A stretch of 64,000 bases of DNA from a virus, in the IMG/VR virus record IMGVR_UViG_3300037149_000105, positions 83,411 through 147,410 of that record; one strand, 5' to 3'. Under the pieces are notes generated by a model. It was not told the DNA's origin. It did not search any database and saw nothing but the letters and a program-made list of their open reading frames with translations. Position 1 is the stretch's first letter, and each line of letters starts with the position of its first letter. The translations under genes and the position numbers were made by a program. Shown piece after piece: positions 37,729 through 49,500 of this stretch.

Positions 37729-38508
37729 TTAATTCTGAATGTTGTTGTTGGTGGTTTGAAGTGTGAAACTCAAGGGAAGGGGACGAGGGGTGCCGTAAGA
37801 GGAGACCATCATATTTGTTGTAATAATAGTGGGGTCCTCAGTATTCCTTACTGAACTAATACTCTCAATATCCTTCAACACTTCCTGTGGGGTCAATACC
37901 TGCACATTTTTTTGAGCTAGCTGTATCCTCTTCAGATTATCCAGTGCGTTTGAACACTCATTAGAGATATCATCCTCAGTTCCTAGAAACTTTTGTCCAA
38001 TGAAGTTTTTTAATTGAGAGGTAAAGGCAGGATAAAATATACAGTTGGAAGTTAAGAGAAACTTGTAAATGCGCTGAACAAGTTTGTAGAACTCCCATAC
38101 ATGTAGGAAGGATCCATTTTGGGCAATCGTGTAGTCATTTACTTTATTGAACCCGTTGCACTTCAAACAGTAGGCTGCAACTGTGATATATTGAATCTCT
38201 ATGACCGGGTTGGTCAACCGCATCGACTGTCGAAACATGATCTTAGAGAGTTGAGCGGAGGCGGGAAAAGAGGTATCAGGCCATACATCCCAACCGTATT
38301 GCGGATGATTTTGAGGAATCTCCACACCTGAAATGAACACCTTTACCGAGGCTTTGGCACTCACCGTTCCCCTGATATGAATAGCATCCTGGTAGGCATT
38401 GGGGCTGGCATAGAGAAGAGTTTTAAGATCCGTTAAATCAACCGTCATCCTCTCCTTCACTTGGAGGTGGTTGCAGGGGGATAGGCGCACATCAAAATCG
38501 TAGGACAT
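37729..38508 (-). CDS. Putative baseplate wedge protein (gp25/W-like)
   Basis: A 259-residue protein. The central part, CLKCNGFNKVNDYTIAQNG followed by KLVQRIYKFLLT and FYPAFTSQLKNFIG, matches a layout seen in gp25-like baseplate proteins: a Cys-x-x-Cys motif, a conserved L-x-Q-x-x-x-K-x-L-L-T, then F-x-P-x-x-G/T-S. The gene precedes the gpJ-like gene in the operon, as T4 gp25 or P2 W genes precede J. SD is GAGAG. Function by analogy. Confidence 0.55.
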   Translation of the reverse strand: MSYDFDVRLSPCNHLQVKERMTVDLTDLKTLLYASPNAYQDAIHIRGTVSAKASVKVFISGVEIPQNHPQYGWDVWPDTSFPASAQLSKIMFRQSMRLTNPVIEIQYITVAAYCLKCNGFNKVNDYTIAQNGSFLHVWEFYKLVQRIYKFLLTSNCIFYPAFTSQLKNFIGQKFLGTEDDISNECSNALDNLKRIQLAQKNVQVLTPQEVLKDIESISSVRNTEDPTIITTNMMVSSYGTPRPLPLSFTLQTTNNNIQN

Positions 38509-38547
38509 AGTTCTCTCAAAATAGCTCCGGATAGCCAGATAGTTGGA

Positions 38548-39240
38548 TTAGCTTCCGGCACCCGCCTGTTGAGGGGTACCCGGAATTGCAGCCCCACTGG
38601 ATAGGTGGCTGAATTGAGAGAGTTCCCATGCGGTCGGCTGATCTAACTGATTGACACGGAAGTAAGGCCCAGGAATTGAAATGTTGTTTACACCTACAAC
38701 TGGAGTTTTGATGTCATCAACAAGAACATTCTGATACTCATTCTTTCCAAACATAGTGGTTAACTCAGTCTGAAGCAATGGGACTTGAATTTCCGCATCA
38801 TTATGTAAATTGGCCATGTCTTCATGCCGCTCTATATGGTTCCGTAACCAATTCATCCAGAACATCCCCTCATCATCACGCTGTAACATATACTGATAAT
38901 AATTTTTTATCTTGCTCATGTTTACGGCACTGAGTTGGTCATTCCCGTTCACATAGGTAAAGTGGCCACTCGGTCCAGGCTGCCACTCTGCTTTTTGAAA
39001 ACTAGGAAGCATTGGCTGTGGGGCAGATATATCGGGATATTCAGTCGCATAATATTTTTCCAGCAAACCAGCCGACTTTCTCAACTGGTTCGCTCTGATT
39101 TGATACCATGCCATAGCCAGAGGTTGATTTGGGCTATTCCTGGTAATCCAGGTGTTCAGAGAATCATTTTGAGTTTGGGACATGTGTCCCAAGAAATTGA
39201 AGGGAGGACCGGGCAGGGCGTAAGTATACGGAGATGTCAT
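38548..39240 (-). CDS. Putative tail/baseplate protein
   Basis: A 230-residue soluble protein (TYALPGPPFNFLGHMSQTQN at the start), helical in the middle and Gly/Ala-rich at the end. GAGG lies 5 nt upstream. No family recognised. Position between fibre and baseplate genes suggests a structural role. Confidence 0.55.
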   Translation of the reverse strand: MTSPYTYALPGPPFNFLGHMSQTQNDSLNTWITRNSPNQPLAMAWYQIRANQLRKSAGLLEKYYATEYPDISAPQPMLPSFQKAEWQPGPSGHFTYVNGNDQLSAVNMSKIKNYYQYMLQRDDEGMFWMNWLRNHIERHEDMANLHNDAEIQVPLLQTELTTMFGKNEYQNVLVDDIKTPVVGVNNISIPGPYFRVNQLDQPTAWELSQFSHLSSGAAIPGTPQQAGAGS

Positions 39241-39250
39241 TTAATCCTCA

Positions 39251-41329
39251 CTAATAACCCTGACCCTTATCATTATATGGAGGAGCGGGGGCAATCTCCA
39301 CAGCTTCCACGGCTAGTAATACGTTGAGAGGTGCATCAAACATGCCGGATTTGGCGTGAATGGTGATATTGTAGCCTGGGCTGGGTGGCGCACCATTGGC
39401 CGTAGCGGTCAGTGTGGTAGTCAATGCGGTCCCCCCTGGCAGTAAGCTGAGGGTGGTGGGTGCGAAAATGAAAGTTGTTCCAGAAGGCTGACCTGTGACA
39501 GTGAAATTCAAGGTGCCGACGAAGAGGAAGCTGGGGGTGTATTTGAGCACCCAAGCAACAGAAGAAGTCCCATCCTGGACAAACGTCTGGGTTGTTGCAG
39601 AGGTGGTGGAGACGGTGTAGTCTGGAATGGTACCACCGATAGCACTCTGATTCGTAGAGAAGGCGATAGAGCCAGTCTGCACCTGTGTTTGCGAGGCTCC
39701 GGGGTCCAAATCGGTTGTCAATTTCCATGCGATTGTATGATTTCCAGTCGGAACAGAGAACTGAGTCGTATCGATAGATGCAAGACCCATAGCAATGTCT
39801 CCGTTCACAGGGTTGGTATAAGTTGTAGTCAGATTAGCAGTAACAAAGGATCCGCTATCAATCTGATACTGAATCAAGGAGACAACTTCTGGAGCCGCAT
39901 TTACCACATTCTTTGGGTTCCAGTTGGGGGAGATATAGAACTCAACCGTGCCACTGAAATACAGATTGGTAGCTGGATTTCCCTTATCATCAAACCACAC
40001 GCCTGACGAATAGGAGTATTCATCCCCACCGACCAGAGCGTAAATAGTGTAGGCTGTAGTGCTCCCAGTTAGGTTTCCATTGATATAAAAAGATCCAAAC
40101 CAATTTGTATAAGGAACAGTTGGACCAGTTGCTGAATAGCCAATTGACCACTCTGGGTAAGCGTTCCCTGAGGGGTCTAGCAGCAGCGTGGATGTATCAA
40201 AATTTGCATAGTATTGCTGCTGATAAACATTGTCCTGTTGAGCATTAATTACTATGGTTGGGGCTCCAACTTTTTCCATAGCCATAACGATTGTCCGATT
40301 ATTGATACTCTGGAGTTTAGGACTAGAGTAAGAGGTTCCCGTAACAAAATTGGCAGGCATAGCTACAATATTTACCGGAGCGGTCAGATCTGACAGAGTT
40401 CCAGAAGTGAGGGTTATCTGAGCTGTCAATCCTCCAGCGATGACACTAGAGGTAGCGGTTACGATGCCGTGAATGACGTCAGTTCCGGAGCCCCCGACCA
40501 GTGTAGCAGCCGTTGTGGCAATGGGGATGGCTGAGGAAACTTCTGAGACAATACTGAAACTCCAACCACTAGATGGGTAGGTTAGAGCCTGGGTTACAAT
40601 TGTGTCTCCACTCAGGTAAGTGGCATTCTCAGTGAAAGCAAAAACGAGGCTCTGCATGGAGGAAGGTTGAGCAGCAATTGCCGTAGCGGTCATGCTCCAC
40701 CCCGTGATCTGCCCATTCGCATTGGTGATTGGGGTGGGGGCTCCTAGAGTGACACCGCTCCCAGTAATGGAGGGTGAGAAGGTGGGGGACTGTGAGCTGT
40801 GCAGCCTTCTAACTAGAGACACCGTGATAACATGAGTCGCCCCATCAGCTACGATGCTAGTCGGAGAAATGGAAGCAACTTGGGGCTGACAGAGAGCCCA
40901 CACATCAAAAGTAAATTGAGAACCACCGGACCCAGGTCCATTTGCTCCAGAAGCTGGGGGGATAAATGTATAGAGGTCATACTGATTAGAATTACTTATA
41001 AAGGCGATATCAGTCAATGCGATTGAGACTGGAAAATTATCTGCCATCGCTGGGTCCCAAGTGAATGGGGAGGTGGGACTCCCACCAATATATTGAAGCT
41101 GAGTGGTATCACTTACTGAATCATAAGCTATTTGTAATCTACCCTGCCCAGATCCCAGTGCCTTTGAAAACCCAATTACGTTATTTTGAAGGGCCAGTGG
41201 CTGTGTGGCGGATTGATTGGCTCCAGTTGCGTAAACTATCCCCGCCACTGTAGTGCTATTTGTCAAGTAAACATACCCCGAGTAACCTTCGAGGAGTGGA
41301 ATGTATGGAACTGGATTAGTGGAAGACAT
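39251..41329 (-). CDS. Large beta-rich structural protein
   Basis: A 692-residue protein, Ser/Thr/Ala/Gly-rich, made of predicted beta-sandwich modules. The segment near residues 150-200 (VASISPTSIVADGATHVI) is Ig/IPT-like. No lysine-rich or catalytic region. AAGAGG precedes the ATG. Likely a tail fibre or tail-decorating protein. The beta-sandwich content is a composition-based inference. Confidence 0.6.
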   Translation of the reverse strand: MSSTNPVPYIPLLEGYSGYVYLTNSTTVAGIVYATGANQSATQPLALQNNVIGFSKALGSGQGRLQIAYDSVSDTTQLQYIGGSPTSPFTWDPAMADNFPVSIALTDIAFISNSNQYDLYTFIPPASGANGPGSGGSQFTFDVWALCQPQVASISPTSIVADGATHVITVSLVRRLHSSQSPTFSPSITGSGVTLGAPTPITNANGQITGWSMTATAIAAQPSSMQSLVFAFTENATYLSGDTIVTQALTYPSSGWSFSIVSEVSSAIPIATTAATLVGGSGTDVIHGIVTATSSVIAGGLTAQITLTSGTLSDLTAPVNIVAMPANFVTGTSYSSPKLQSINNRTIVMAMEKVGAPTIVINAQQDNVYQQQYYANFDTSTLLLDPSGNAYPEWSIGYSATGPTVPYTNWFGSFYINGNLTGSTTAYTIYALVGGDEYSYSSGVWFDDKGNPATNLYFSGTVEFYISPNWNPKNVVNAAPEVVSLIQYQIDSGSFVTANLTTTYTNPVNGDIAMGLASIDTTQFSVPTGNHTIAWKLTTDLDPGASQTQVQTGSIAFSTNQSAIGGTIPDYTVSTTSATTQTFVQDGTSSVAWVLKYTPSFLFVGTLNFTVTGQPSGTTFIFAPTTLSLLPGGTALTTTLTATANGAPPSPGYNITIHAKSGMFDAPLNVLLAVEAVEIAPAPPYNDKGQGY

Positions 41330-41338
41330 TAATTCCTC

Positions 41339-44300
41339 TTAATAGGTTGGAAGAGCGACCAAGAAGCCCTGCAATATTGTTAATACTCCAGGATTAATGG
41401 TTTGGAATGAGAAGGTTCCACTGGCCTTGGCCCCATTGGCAGTATTAATTAGTGTAATATCCAAGGAATTGCTTTGGATTCCAAGAGGAGCATTGGTCAT
41501 ATAACCATTTTGAAGCCCCTCAAATACTAGTTTAATAACGACAATTCCAGTGCTGCTAATTGACTCGATAACCCCCACCATATTTGAGTAGGCTCCAGTG
41601 TTGCTATTGACAGTGGTAGTGACCTGAAGCTGAGAAGCTGTTACCCCGGCTGGGATGCCGCTTCCATAAATATAGAAGCTCTGGTTGGGTCGGGGATTGA
41701 TGGCTTGAATGTCGCCAGGAACTAAACCGATTGTACCCAAGAAGCCGGTTTGCGACCCACTGATAGAGTCAGGTCCAGTTTGTAGCGCACCCAAAGGAGT
41801 GATGGTTTGCACCTGGAGATTCAAGGTTGCGCTGACGGTAGCTCCATCCGAATCAGTAACGGTGAACTCAACTGGTTGATTGAAGAGCGCAGTTGTCCCT
41901 GTAGTGGCGAGAACCCCACCCTCTGAAAGACTAACTCCGGTGGGTAGCACAGAGGCTAGATTGCAACTGTTACTGAGTGACTGAGAACAAGAGACTGTTT
42001 TTGGCAGAGTATCGGTTGGGGAAAGCTGGAAGGGGATGTTGATCACGCCTCTGATGGTCTGGTTGGTAACCGTGTCGGTAACCTGGACGGTTCCAACGTA
42101 GTTGTAGAACAATGTCTTGGTCAAACCAGAAACGGCAGGAACGGTATTTGTCAGAGTTGACCAAGGGAACAGACCGGTTCCAGAGTAGAGACCACTACCT
42201 CCCGTGGCTGACACTGTGTAGGTTCCGGTTGCTCCAGTAGTAGTCAGGGTTCCTGTTGCCGCAACCGTAACGGTCCACCCATTTGCCAACAGCCCACCAC
42301 TTGCGGGGTCAGAACATTCCCAGACATAACCTGTTCCGCTCCCTCCGGTCGCAGCTAGCGTGTAACTAAAAGGCTGCCCGTTGGGGATAATGGGGAGTGA
42401 AGAGGTGGTGATGGCTAATGTAGTGTTAACAATAGTGATGCTAAAGGTTGCAGTGGTGGTATCACTGATCCCATCAGTCAGTTGGAAAGTGGTGTTGTAG
42501 GTTCCGGTCCCCGCCGTGATGTTACCAGCCGTGATGGTTCCGGCAGAGTTCATTGACATCCCAGACGGGAGGGGAGTAGTTGTGGCCCAGGTGAGAGGTA
42601 GGTTGTTACTAAATCCAGAAAGATTGAAGGAGTAGTTGGATCCCGTCTGGCCTTGTGGAAGATTTGGACCAGGGGTGAGGATATCCACGCTTTCGATAGA
42701 ATTGAGAATGATATACCCATTAACCAGTCCACCCGCACTATCAGCCAGCGTGACTTCAACTGACACGTTATTCAACACAGCCGTGGTGACCCCGCTGATA
42801 AAAGCGGTTCCCCCCTGATCCACGCCATTGGCGTTGATCTGTAAACCTGCTGGGGCTGAGGCTGGGTTGGAAAACAACCAAGTGTAGGGAAGGACTCCAG
42901 AGCCGGTGGCGGTCAGAGTGGCGGAATAGTTGCCACCTCTGGTGATTGGTCCCACCCCCGATACATTAATTCCCAAGGGTGGGGGCTTGGGGACAACCGA
43001 TAGATTAAACGGGGAGGAGGTTGTGTTGCTGCCTGAATCGGTAACAGAAATGGTGATACCATACAGGACTGAAGCAGGGATTGGAAGGGTTGCCCCCGCT
43101 ACGGTCCCGCTGATAATTCCGGTGCTGGTATTTAACGAAAGTCCGGTTGGTAAAGAAGGGGACACTCCCCAGACATAACCAGTTCCAGTGCCACCCTGTG
43201 CCAACAACTTGAGGCTGTAAGGGACATTCAATTCCACATTAGGTAGTGGGGAAGCATTGATTATAGTCAGAGCAGATTCCACCGTTACCTGAATGGCCTG
43301 ATTAAAGATGTTGTCATCTGAGTCAGTCACGGTAAACGTGATGGACTGAGCATAGCCTACATTTGAGGAGATACCACTTAGCAAACCGGTGGCACTTAAA
43401 GTAACCCCGCTTGGAAGAGTTCCCGAAGAGACGGTCCATGTGTAGCCACCCACCCCACCAACAGCGGTGAGTTGCTGGGAGTAGCTTTGAGTAGAGATGA
43501 CGGAGGGGATGACAGTAGAGGTGATGGCAAGGGGGGCGATAAACGTTACTTCCAATCGCTTATAAATGTAGCCCTTCTTTCCAGTGCTGCTGATTGAGTT
43601 AACCCAGAAGTCAAAATAACCAGCTTCGGTGGGAGTGCCGGTGATAAGCAGAGTGTTACCACTCGTTGTAATGGTGAGACCGGCTGGCATATTTCCGAAA
43701 ATCACGGAACCGCTAGTCAGAGCATCGGTTGAGGTGGAGGTGATGAACCCATTGTAGACTGATCCCAGCTTTCCGATTGGAAGGCTCTCGATCAGTGTGT
43801 AGTCACTTGCAAAGAAGTTGAAGTTGATAGTGAAGGTTCCAACAACAACGCCGCTCTGATTAACAAATTCGATGATTGCGGGAGAGGTGTTGGCACTTTC
43901 GACTGGTCCGTATATCAATCCGGTATGTTGATCCAGGCTCAATCCAGTGGGGAGAGAGGAGCCTGCTTGGACTCGAACATACCATGTCGCATCCCTGTCG
44001 TTATCTGGGGAGTTGAAGTAGGGCTTCTGGACGTTTAGAGTGAAGAAATCTCCTACGACCGCCGGAACGGTCATAACTGTGTTTGCTCCTAGATTTTCAA
44101 GGCTGCTCCCCGCATAGGGGATCGTGACATACGAGCGGTTGAGGGTGCCGATGACTTGGCTTGCTCTGATGAGAGGGATCTTTACATTGGCAATCGCGTT
44201 GATAGAAGTAGTTGGGGGTCCGGAAACTTCGATAAACTTGGATGGACCATCCACATATACCGTCAGGCCATTGGCTAGAGTGACCGCTGGAGAGGTCCCG

Positions 44301-46492
44301 ATTACCACACCGGACTGACTTCCAGATACCTGGAAATCGTATGGGGTAGTATCTGAGGTGGCCCAGTATTTGTTTATTGCATAAGGAATAGGAGCAATGA
44401 CAGAAGTTGTAGTGTTTAAAAGATAGTTGTAGGTTCTGGTTGTTATATTACTTGCACTATCTGAAATTCCTATATTGAACTGATGAGAGCCAGTTTTGAT
44501 TCCAGCTTCATCTACAAATAAGATTTCGATCTGCCCATCGACCAGCTTGTAACCTGTGTCGGAGGTGGCAATAACGGCGATAATTTTGGAAGTGGTATTT
44601 CCCAGTGAGTCTACCGCAACCAATCCAATGTGGTAGGTGCCAAATCCATTCACCGTATAGCCTACTGTACCCTCCTCAACCAGAGCGGAGGCTACAGTAG
44701 TCGAAGCGGGAAGCACATTCCAAACTACATTTCCAGAGCCCCCATACTGCTCTAGCTCTAAGTAACCTAGGTATGGAAAAACAGTGGGAACAACAGCAAT
44801 GGACTCGTTAAGAATGTTAAATGTCGTGTTGCTTAAGACATTGATAGGGACAATCTGGTCATTGGAATCCCCCGCCGTATCCACCACATGAACACGAATT
44901 GTGTATGTTCCGGCTGGAATGTAAGACCCACTCACCTGAAGGTAAGGCTGTCCACTGATGTTTACAATGCTTACATTGCTTGTTGGATTGGGGAGGGTGG
45001 TCTGGGGGTCATCGTAAACGATGGAGAAGCCGTATGGAGCCGTCCCCCCCACTGCCACAAGCTCAACTGTTGTGCTTGGGGTAGCGATTCCACTCCCCGA
45101 AATAGAAGCAGAACTCAATTGGTAATCAATCTGAGCCAGCACATCTAATCCGGTCCAATCCGACCCATTCTGCACATCAATTTCAAGGATGTTAGTTCCT
45201 TTTTCGAATCCAATTGAAGTCGCATATGTTGAAGGAGGTGCAACAGGATTGGGGTTTGGGGCGTTATTGGTTATGGCTGGCTGAGGAGCCCCTATTACAT
45301 TACTGTTCAAGGCCACTCTTGGGGAATAGTCTGAGCAGAGTAGGGCCAGATTAAGAGTTGCTGTAGAAAAGTTGCTAGGCAGAAGGAAGGTGGTATGGTA
45401 ACGATAGCGAGTGTTCAGCCCACCACTGGGTGTAGAGGAAGTGGAGGGAGTGGGGCCGTCTCCCGCATTGACCCAGGTAGTCCCAGCCAACGTCCCCCAG
45501 TTTGGGTTAGGCTGCATAGCCTTTGCTGGGATGTAAGTCCCAGTCACCACGTTACCGGTCATTGTGGCTACCTGCCAGTCAAGATCAGACTGTCCGTATG
45601 CTCCAGGCCCAGTGGTGATGGTTACTGCGTTGACTGGTCCAGAGATTCCAGTGGTGCCAGTGGCTGAGCTAGGGGGGACCGCCTTCACACCCGCCTCTGT
45701 TAAGCTAATATCGGCAAGCTGCCAACCCGTTCCCACATAATAGGGTGCTCCGTTTGCAGAGTAGGGGTAACCCACTGGAAGAACAAATCCGCCTGAAAGG
45801 GTGAAGCGAACCAAAATACTGGCCGCTTCAAGGGCTGTAATGCCGGGTATGGTGGTATCATATTGATTTCCTGATGTGATGCCCCACCAGGGTTGGACAG
45901 CCCCATTCTGAAGGCTTGTGCCGTGGGAAATAGCCGTGTTCGGCCCTAGAGTTTCCACCAGATAGCACCAAAAGAGTCCTCCACTCAACCCTGTGTTGTC
46001 AGAAGTGGTGGGCCAAGATAGACTGGTGATGGACACCCAGGTATTCCCACCATCAGTGGAGTAGTCTAAAGCCATAGTTGGAACGGTGTCATCTGTTTTT
46101 AGAGCAGCAATTGCGTTGTAGCCGCAGACTACTGAAAGAAGGCCGTCAGCCCAGCTATCGGTTAGAGTTGGGAACGCTCCATATACCACGGTTTTAGTGT
46201 TCATTCCCTGCGCTGAGGCAGGAGCCGCCAAGGCTTTAAACCCAGTATGGTATTGTTGAACCAGAATGTTCGAATTGGAGTTGGTGGCCCAAGGATTTAT
46301 GATTTGCCCATTAACCCCAAACGGTGAGACCTGTCCCGCTGGGAGAGATGAACTATACCACCACCCCCCACTGGTAAAAGGAAACTCATTCCCTCCCGAA
46401 GGGCTGACTACTACACTCGCTGGATGCAAGGTAGGATCAAAATAAAACCCATCGTTAGTGGTTTCAGTTACTGGGCGCAAAATCTGAGTCAT
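41339..46492 (-). CDS. Ig-repeat (He_PIG/cadherin-like) tail or adhesin protein
   Basis: A 1,717-residue protein built from many ~85-95-residue Ig-like modules. Each ends in the pattern Y-x-W-x-x-x-x-G-x-L-P-x-G-L/V-x-L-x-x-x-x-G-x-I/L-x-G (GGYTWTVSSGTLPSGVTL; TGYVWGVSPSLPTGLSL), the signature of putative Ig domain repeats (He_PIG). The N-terminal ~300 residues differ and may be a jelly-roll or carbohydrate-binding module. No signal peptide. Very likely part of a tail fibre or tail-surface appendage. It is followed by the 692-residue protein and preceded by an even larger relative. Confidence 0.7.
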   Translation of the reverse strand: MTQILRPVTETTNDGFYFDPTLHPASVVVSPSGGNEFPFTSGGWWYSSSLPAGQVSPFGVNGQIINPWATNSNSNILVQQYHTGFKALAAPASAQGMNTKTVVYGAFPTLTDSWADGLLSVVCGYNAIAALKTDDTVPTMALDYSTDGGNTWVSITSLSWPTTSDNTGLSGGLFWCYLVETLGPNTAISHGTSLQNGAVQPWWGITSGNQYDTTIPGITALEAASILVRFTLSGGFVLPVGYPYSANGAPYYVGTGWQLADISLTEAGVKAVPPSSATGTTGISGPVNAVTITTGPGAYGQSDLDWQVATMTGNVVTGTYIPAKAMQPNPNWGTLAGTTWVNAGDGPTPSTSSTPSGGLNTRYRYHTTFLLPSNFSTATLNLALLCSDYSPRVALNSNVIGAPQPAITNNAPNPNPVAPPSTYATSIGFEKGTNILEIDVQNGSDWTGLDVLAQIDYQLSSASISGSGIATPSTTVELVAVGGTAPYGFSIVYDDPQTTLPNPTSNVSIVNISGQPYLQVSGSYIPAGTYTIRVHVVDTAGDSNDQIVPINVLSNTTFNILNESIAVVPTVFPYLGYLELEQYGGSGNVVWNVLPASTTVASALVEEGTVGYTVNGFGTYHIGLVAVDSLGNTTSKIIAVIATSDTGYKLVDGQIEILFVDEAGIKTGSHQFNIGISDSASNITTRTYNYLLNTTTSVIAPIPYAINKYWATSDTTPYDFQVSGSQSGVVIGTSPAVTLANGLTVYVDGPSKFIEVSGPPTTSINAIANVKIPLIRASQVIGTLNRSYVTIPYAGSSLENLGANTVMTVPAVVGDFFTLNVQKPYFNSPDNDRDATWYVRVQAGSSLPTGLSLDQHTGLIYGPVESANTSPAIIEFVNQSGVVVGTFTINFNFFASDYTLIESLPIGKLGSVYNGFITSTSTDALTSGSVIFGNMPAGLTITTSGNTLLITGTPTEAGYFDFWVNSISSTGKKGYIYKRLEVTFIAPLAITSTVIPSVISTQSYSQQLTAVGGVGGYTWTVSSGTLPSGVTLSATGLLSGISSNVGYAQSITFTVTDSDDNIFNQAIQVTVESALTIINASPLPNVELNVPYSLKLLAQGGTGTGYVWGVSPSLPTGLSLNTSTGIISGTVAGATLPIPASVLYGITISVTDSGSNTTSSPFNLSVVPKPPPLGINVSGVGPITRGGNYSATLTATGSGVLPYTWLFSNPASAPAGLQINANGVDQGGTAFISGVTTAVLNNVSVEVTLADSAGGLVNGYIILNSIESVDILTPGPNLPQGQTGSNYSFNLSGFSNNLPLTWATTTPLPSGMSMNSAGTITAGNITAGTGTYNTTFQLTDGISDTTTATFSITIVNTTLAITTSSLPIIPNGQPFSYTLAATGGSGTGYVWECSDPASGGLLANGWTVTVAATGTLTTTGATGTYTVSATGGSGLYSGTGLFPWSTLTNTVPAVSGLTKTLFYNYVGTVQVTDTVTNQTIRGVINIPFQLSPTDTLPKTVSCSQSLSNSCNLASVLPTGVSLSEGGVLATTGTTALFNQPVEFTVTDSDGATVSATLNLQVQTITPLGALQTGPDSISGSQTGFLGTIGLVPGDIQAINPRPNQSFYIYGSGIPAGVTASQLQVTTTVNSNTGAYSNMVGVIESISSTGIVVIKLVFEGLQNGYMTNAPLGIQSNSLDITLINTANGAKASGTFSFQTINPGVLTILQGFLVALPTY

Positions 46493-46530
46493 CGGGTGCC
46501 TTCTATTAAGGATGTCGAAAATCCGTTTGT

Positions 46531-49500
46531 TTAAGCCACAATCAGGGTGATGATGCTGGTCCCGCTGGTAGAAACCCCAGTTGAATCAGTAACAGTGATG
46601 CCAAGAGTGACGGTGTAAACCCCTGCGGTAGGAGCCCCTGCATATGCCGGGATGGTGAAACTCTGCCCAGTCTGACCGGATAGCTGTAACCCTCCGTTCC
46701 AAAGTCCAGTGATGTTGTCAGTTGGGGCATAATCCTGATAAGTCACAGGATAGGCAGAGTTATTTACCACAAGAAGTTCGTTGGATGGACTTGACTTGAT
46801 GAAGGCGCTAGCCCCAGAACTCATCGAAACAGAGGTTACGTTCCAAGTGAAAGGTGGGTGGCCAAGCTGAACATGAATGCACTCAGCCGTCGAATAGGAG
46901 ACAGATTGACCAGCGGTAAATGCGTGAGCGGTAGAGACAAACTGCACGGTATTCATTGTCTCGGCCTGCACATAAACTGAGATGGTTGCGACCACACTAG
47001 TCACCAACGGGGTTCCACTGCTATCCGCCACCTGATAGGTAATGTTAGTCGTGTAAGTATTCCCAGGAAGCCCCATAGCCACGTTGAAGAATGGCTGTCC
47101 GTTACTGTTTATACCGAAGTAGGTTGGGTTACTCACAACCGTGCAAACTGCTCCGTAAGGAGCGGTCCCACCACTGATGGATAGCGGGGGGGTGGAAATG
47201 ATGAAGTTTGCAGAAGTGTACTCGGATACGGTGAAGGAGACCGTATTTCCTTGTGCCGCAAGGGCTGGGGGTGAAACAACAAAGCTAGCAGAGCCAGTTA
47301 AACTCCCGGCATTCTGAATAGAGAAGGTTCCGGTTCCTCCAACCGAAGCAGTAGTGAAAGTGTAATACAAATCATAAGTCTGGGCATAGGAGGAGTTATA
47401 GTGGTTGGTCACGTTTACAACCACTGGATTACTCAGAGTGCCAAGATTGGTGATGAGCCCAGGAGCCGGAGAAGCAGCGGACAGGAACCCTTCAACATGC
47501 AGACTGACGAACGGGCTGCCTTGAGCAAGGCTGTAAGTTGTATTCGGCTGAACCTGACCTCCACTGGTCAGATTGATAGTAGCGGTTTGTGGGTTAATAG
47601 TCAGTGGGATGGCAACGGCGAAGGCTGAATACCCCGGTGCGGTTGCGGTCAGATTTACCGTCACATTAGCTGTATTGATTGGAGTCCCAATCAGTTGAAT
47701 AGTCTGGTTGTAGATGGCAGTGGCATTACCCCCACCAGAGATGGAAGTTCCATGCATCAAGACTGTTCCGCTTGGATCCGCAAGCAGCAATCCAGCCGGA
47801 AGCTGGCTATCCAGAGTCCAGGTAGCATTCGTGCTCAAAGTGATAGACTGTGCGAGTGGGGTGACGCTCACACCGGTCCAGAGAGGCCCGCCCGTTAGTG
47901 TGTTGGTCAGAGCCTGAAGGGCCGGGGCCAGCCCGGAACTTGAGGTTGTCATCGGGATAACCGTGAAGGGCACAGTTGCAACCGTAGACTGGTTACCATT
48001 CGCATCTGTCGCTTGAACTTGAACCATGTAATTCAGAGTTGAGTTCAAGGAGTTGGCAGACACAGTGGGGAGGCTGTTAACCAACAGGAAACACCCGGTA
48101 TACGGGGTCTGTGCGGAAGTCCCGGTAGGACTGAGGAACGTGGTGGTGGTCTGATTGTTATGGACCGTTACACCTGGGAAAGTAGTTCCATTCACCAGTG
48201 AGAAGGTATAGGGTGCAGTGCCACCAGTTGCATTCAGGATATAGAACCAATTTACGTAGGTTGTGTTAGCCTGATAACCTAGAGCCGCTGCATTTAATGT
48301 ATCTCCCTGCACGGTAGTTACGGTGACGACTGGAGTTGAGGTCCCGCCGCTGCCACCCCCCGCGACTGAGCAGTGAACGCTCATCTCCTTGGATAGATTA
48401 TTGTTCGTTACCACAGTTCCCAGCGTGTAATTTCCAAGACTGCTGATAGCGGAGTTTGAGGGTGAGGTTCCCGTATCATCCAAGATGATGAACGTATAAG
48501 GGTTAGACCCTAAAGCAGTTGTGGTGACACCTTGAGTTGGAGTGACGGCGGCGGTATCGGCTGCTCTCATCTGTGTATGGGCGAGGTTTGAGTAATCACC
48601 TTGGTAGTAAGCGACACCCATAGGGAAGTAAGGGGTGGTGATCCCACTCTGTTGGGAAGTCACGCTTTGAGCAACCGCACCTGAGCTAATCGCACCAGCC
48701 TCACTGGGGGTTAGTAAGGAGATTCCAGGGAACACCTCGTTAACCACAGTGGTTCCGCTGGCCTGGGTGCTGGTGATGGTGCCACCGGCAACTGAGTAAA
48801 AAGCAAAATTGGTGGAATAAGTGTTAGAGTTTGTATCAGTTGCAATAATCTCTAGCACGTATGGGTTAGAGGCAGCGAGTGCAGGGGTGGTGAACTTGCT
48901 GGTTAACAGGGTGGTGGGCACCAGAGTGACGGTTCCAGTTGAAGTGGTTACAACCGGGCCTACGACTGTTTCACCCGCAGAATTGATTCCGGTGAAAGTG
49001 GGGTAGGGAATCGTGGTGGCCCCACCGATGCTCCATGTATAGACTTGCTGGTCTGCTGGGAGATTGGGCTGATGGACAGTGATGATAGGATCATAGATAT
49101 CCTGCCACTGAGCGGGATAGGGCTTACCAGTGGTGGGGTCCACAAGATTGCTGTTTGAGGTAGAGAAAAGGGATTGCAGGATTCCAGAGAGCCCTGAACC
49201 AAGACCAGCGGTGGTTGCATCCACAATAAACTTGCTGTTATTAGACTGCCCCGCTCCGCCAACCGTGGAATAGAGATTAGTAAATTGGATTTGAGTCGCT
49301 TCGGTTCGCAGATCATATATTTGATTAGAAGTTGGGTTCCAGACAGCAATTCCAAAGAAAGACCCAGGAAGAGATGGTGGGAGGTAGGGAGACCCCTGCT
49401 GAGCGTCTGGTAGATTATTCAGAGGAGTGAAGGTCCAGTCAGTCGTGTAGGAACTACTGTTCTTGTTAATGATGACATATTCAAGAGCAGAAGGTCCGGT